DNA from: JAVVFH01 sp032250585
Lineage (GTDB): Bacteria; Pseudomonadota; Gammaproteobacteria; Xanthomonadales; SZUA-36
Direction of reading: 5' to 3'
NCBI GenBank assembly: GCA_032250585.1
Contig: JAVVFH010000050.1
Coordinates: forward strand, 1 to 16,842
Length of the DNA stretch: 16,842 nt
The position numbers and the translations under genes were made by a program. The notes below the pieces were generated by a model. It saw nothing but the letters and a program-made list of their open reading frames with translations. It was not told the origin of the DNA and made no database searches. How positions within the stretch are numbered: the stretch's first letter is position 1; every line of letters starts with the position of its first letter. Positions 14,279 through 16,842 of the stretch are shown one piece after another.

Positions 14279-15655
14279 CTATCCGAGCAGTCGTAAAATA
14301 TCGTTAACAAACGCGAGACTCATCAGGCAAGCGAGTGCGAACAGCCCAAAATATTGGCCCGCTACCTGAACTTCCTCAGATACCGGGCTTCCTTTGACCA
14401 ATTCTATCAGGTAATAAAGCAGATGACCGCCATCGAGCACCGGTATCGGCAGCAGGTTCAGAATGCCCAGGCTGAGGCTGATCGCGCCCAGGAAAAACAG
14501 GAAATGCGAGAGTCCGGCGCTCGCCGACGTATTGGCAAACTGAGCGATGCTGATCGGACCCGACAGGTTTTTGACCGACGCCTTGCCGATGATCATGCGG
14601 CCCAGCAGCCCCAGCGTCGTGCCGGTCAGACGCCAGGTTTCCCGAAAACCGCCCACCAGCGCCTCGACCGGGCCCAGGCGAAAAAGGGTGGCGGCGCGTG
14701 CCAGTTCGGCCTGTTGCTGCGGGCTGAGCTCCGCGTTCGTGATGCCCAGAACGAGGCGGCTCGACAGCGCGCCGGTTTTCTGCCTTTCCGGCTGCACCTG
14801 CAGGTCAACCTGGGCGCCTCCGCGCTCGACGATGACCTTCACCGTCTGGCCGTCGGCGCCGTGCTTCTGCACCAGACTGCCGATCTGCGACCAGTGGCTT
14901 AGCGCCTCGCCGCCGATGCTGACGATGCGGTCGCCGGGGCGGAAACCCGCGGCGTCCGCTGCGCTGCCTTGCGTGACCTCGCCGATGACCGGTGGCAGGT
15001 CCAGGCGCCAGGGTTCGATGCCGATGGCCTGCAGCGTATTTTCTTCGGAAAAGTCGGCATCCAGTCGCGAAAGCTGCAATTGATGAGTCGAACGGGTGCC
15101 GTTGGCGTCCTCTACCGTCACCTCTACCGCTTCGCGGTCGAGAGCGTAGCCGATCAGGTCGAGTACCGCATGCGACCAGGTCCGGGCCTCGCTGTCGCCC
15201 ACCGCAACGATGGCGTCGCCCGGCTCGATGCCGGCTTCGGCCGCCAGGCCGCTGGTCGCGCCGATCAGCGGCCGCGCTTCGGGGATACCCACCATGAACA
15301 TGACCCAGAACGCGAGCACGGCAAAGACCAGGTTGAACACAGGACCCGCGGCCACGATGGCGATACGGCTCCAGACGGATTTGCGGTTGAACGCCTGGCC
15401 GAGCTGATCCTCCGGGACCGGGGCTTCGCGCTCGTCGAGCATCTTGACGTAACCGCCCAGCGGAATCACGGCGACCATGTACTCGGTGCCGTTCGCTGCC
15501 GTGCGCGACCACAGCGGCTTGCCGAATCCCACGGAGAAGCGCAGCACACGAACGCCGAGTCGGCGCGCGACCCAGAAATGGCCGAACTCGTGGAAGGTGA
15601 TCAGCAGGCCGAGTGCGACCAGCAGCCACCAGATCGATCCGAAAAATTCACTCAT
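14279..15655 (-). CDS. rseP: RIP metalloprotease RseP (site-2 protease)
   Basis: A 458-residue intramembrane zinc protease. In Gammaproteobacteria it makes the second cut in anti-sigma factor RseA, releasing sigmaE under envelope stress, and also clears signal-peptide remnants. The zinc motif HEFGH (22-26) lies in the first membrane helix. GGYVKM (67-72) is the conserved hairpin. Two PDZ domains span about 125-210 and 220-290, with GDRIVSIGGE (241-250) typical of PDZ-C. The third zinc ligand region is NLLPIPVLDGG (400-410, Asp408). A last membrane helix lies near 435-452. ATG 15653-15655 overlaps the dxr stop (ATGA). A longer reading upstream runs within dxr in another frame and is rejected. 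The 66 nt before bamA show no clear promoter or terminator. Confidence 0.97.
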   Translation of the reverse strand: MSEFFGSIWWLLVALGLLITFHEFGHFWVARRLGVRVLRFSVGFGKPLWSRTAANGTEYMVAVIPLGGYVKMLDEREAPVPEDQLGQAFNRKSVWSRIAIVAAGPVFNLVFAVLAFWVMFMVGIPEARPLIGATSGLAAEAGIEPGDAIVAVGDSEARTWSHAVLDLIGYALDREAVEVTVEDANGTRSTHQLQLSRLDADFSEENTLQAIGIEPWRLDLPPVIGEVTQGSAADAAGFRPGDRIVSIGGEALSHWSQIGSLVQKHGADGQTVKVIVERGGAQVDLQVQPERQKTGALSSRLVLGITNAELSPQQQAELARAATLFRLGPVEALVGGFRETWRLTGTTLGLLGRMIIGKASVKNLSGPISIAQFANTSASAGLSHFLFFLGAISLSLGILNLLPIPVLDGGHLLYYLIELVKGSPVSEEVQVAGQYFGLFALACLMSLAFVNDILRLLG

Positions 15656-16842
15656 GACAGTTTTTTTATGTGCTCGTTCGCTTCCAGCCGGGCCAGTCGA
15701 TCCTGTTCCAGAACGTCCTCCAGGCGTCGGATCGCCGACAGGGGCCTGCTTTGCAGCACCCGCTCGACCAGTTCGGCGATGTGATTGAAAGCGATGCGCT
15801 CGTCCAGGAAGGCTTGGACCGCCACTTCGTTGGCTGCGTTCAATGTGACTGGCGCGCTTTGGCCTGCGCGCATGGCCTCGAAGGCCAGTTGCAGGCACGG
15901 AAAGCGTTTCGGGTCGGGGGCCTGGAAAGTCAGTTCGCTCACTGCGGCCAGATTGAGTCGCGCGACGCCCGATTCAATGCGCCGTGGCCAGGCCAGGGCG
16001 TGGGCGATGGGCGTGCGCATGTCCGGCGTGCCCATCTGCGCCAGCACGGAGCCATCGACGTAGGACACCATCGAGTGCACGATGCTTTGCGGATGGACCA
16101 GTACTTCGATCTGACCGGGCTGCGCATGGAACAGCCAGCGGGCCTCGATGACTTCCAATCCCTTGTTCATCAGCGTTGCCGAATCGACCGATATTTTGCG
16201 GCCCATGTCCCAATTCGGATGCGCGCATGCCTGTTGCGGGCTGACGTGTGCCAGGTCACTGGCAGGCAAATCCAGAAACGGCCCACCCGATGCAGTCAGG
16301 ATGATCTTCTCCACGCCGGCCGTTTCAAGACCGTTCTCGAAACCCATGGGCAGCGACTGGAAAATCGCATTGTGCTCGGAGTCCACGGGCAGGATGGGCG
16401 CATGGTGGCGGCGGGCTTCAGCGACGAACAGCTCGCCGGCGATGACCAGTGCCTCTTTGTTCGCCAGCAGGATTTTCTTGCCGCAGCGGGCCGCATGCAG
16501 GGTGGGCTCGAGGCCGGCCGCGCCGACGATGGCGGCCATCAGGATCTCGGTTTCGGCCATGCCGGCCGCGGCTGCGAGGCCGGCCGCGCCGGACATGACC
16601 TCGGCTGTGGAGCCCGCCGCTCGCAGGGCGGCGGCCAGCGCGTCCTGCTGCGCCGGGTCGGCGGTCACTGCAAACTTCGCATCGAAACGGGCGCACTGCG
16701 CCGCCAGCTTTTCGATGCTGCCGTTGGCGGTCAGTGCAACGACCCGAAACCGCGAACGGTTGCGGTCAATAACGTCCAGCGTACTCTGACCGATGGAACC
16801 GGTGGCGCCGAGGATGCTGACCCCGACCGGCGGCCCGGCGGC
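15652..16842 (-). CDS. dxr: 1-deoxy-D-xylulose 5-phosphate reductoisomerase, 5' partial
   Basis: 396 residues are visible, and the frame stays open to the last base, so only a few N-terminal residues are missing. Dxr converts DXP to MEP with NADPH, the committed step of the MEP isoprenoid pathway. The N-terminal NADPH-binding motif GATGSIG is at visible residues 12-18, read past the GTG at 16668, which is an internal Val codon and not the start. Other signatures: ILLANKEALV, the metal-binding LPVDSEHNAIFQSLP, SGGPF, HPNWDMGRKISVDSATLMNKGLE, and HPQSIVHSMV with the DMRTPIAHALAWP segment. The end overlaps the rseP start by 4 nt. In related genomes cdsA and uppS lie upstream, outside this window. 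Confidence 0.97.
   Translation of the reverse strand, partial: AAGPPVGVSILGATGSIGQSTLDVIDRNRSRFRVVALTANGSIEKLAAQCARFDAKFAVTADPAQQDALAAALRAAGSTAEVMSGAAGLAAAAGMAETEILMAAIVGAAGLEPTLHAARCGKKILLANKEALVIAGELFVAEARRHHAPILPVDSEHNAIFQSLPMGFENGLETAGVEKIILTASGGPFLDLPASDLAHVSPQQACAHPNWDMGRKISVDSATLMNKGLEVIEARWLFHAQPGQIEVLVHPQSIVHSMVSYVDGSVLAQMGTPDMRTPIAHALAWPRRIESGVARLNLAAVSELTFQAPDPKRFPCLQLAFEAMRAGQSAPVTLNAANEVAVQAFLDERIAFNHIAELVERVLQSRPLSAIRRLEDVLEQDRLARLEANEHIKKLS

Noticed and set aside
15656..15898. Upstream extension of the rseP frame
   Set aside because: It lies inside dxr in another frame. ATG 15655 gives the normal RseP N-terminus and an ATGA overlap.
1..16842. CRISPR arrays, tRNA or rRNA genes, transposases, prophage genes, riboswitches
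   Set aside because: None was recognised on either strand. The only repeats seen are the short GGCTTCAGCC elements.

Overview
The window looks like chromosomal core DNA of a Gammaproteobacterium. It is GC-rich (a little above 60 % by eye). It carries the canonical outer-membrane assembly and lipid A cluster in the gammaproteobacterial order dxr-rseP-bamA-skp-lpxD-fabZ-lpxA-lpxB. LpxA, the ArsC/YfgD-type protein, WrbA and the long YihY resemble Pseudomonas/Xanthomonas-type proteins. I cannot name the genus; a Pseudomonadales-, Xanthomonadales- or Woeseia-like lineage is plausible. No tRNA, rRNA, CRISPR array, transposase, integrase or phage gene was seen.

Left part (1-4.5 kb): the 3' part of a DUF445 (YjiN-type) membrane protein gene on +, a short stand-alone asparaginase-domain gene on -, then a divergent 1017-codon gene on + for an exported protein I do not recognise. 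Imperfect inverted repeats built on the core GGCTTCAGCC lie between the convergent pairs DUF445/asparaginase and unknown/DUF2069. The second one supplies the last ~20 codons and the stop of the unknown gene. A half copy supplies the last codons of the DUF2069 gene.

Middle (4.5-7.7 kb): a minus-strand operon arsC(yfgD)-wrbA-DUF2069, divergent from a plus-strand pair yihY-tlpA. The 88-nt divergent region holds a candidate sigma70 promoter for arsC whose -10 overlaps a perfect 15-bp palindrome. The genes are tightly packed: wrbA and the DUF2069 gene share TGATG, and yihY and tlpA share ATGA.

Right part (7.7-16.8 kb): the envelope operon, all on the minus strand. Dxr (isoprenoid precursors) is followed by RseP (site-2 protease of the sigmaE response), BamA and Skp (outer-membrane protein assembly), LpxD, LpxA and LpxB (lipid A) and FabZ (3-hydroxyacyl-ACP dehydratase, which competes with LpxA/LpxD for substrate). 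Overlaps dxr/rseP (4 nt), lpxD/fabZ (8 nt) and fabZ/lpxA (4 nt) suggest translational coupling. Only the bamA flanks have gaps over 60 nt. lpxB ends against tlpA with both stop codons inside one CTAG.

I found no clearly new multi-gene system. The best leads are the large unknown exported protein, an EF-hand-like loop in an extracellular loop of BamA, a Phe at the acyl-chain ruler position of LpxA, and the gene-end repeats that have become coding sequence.
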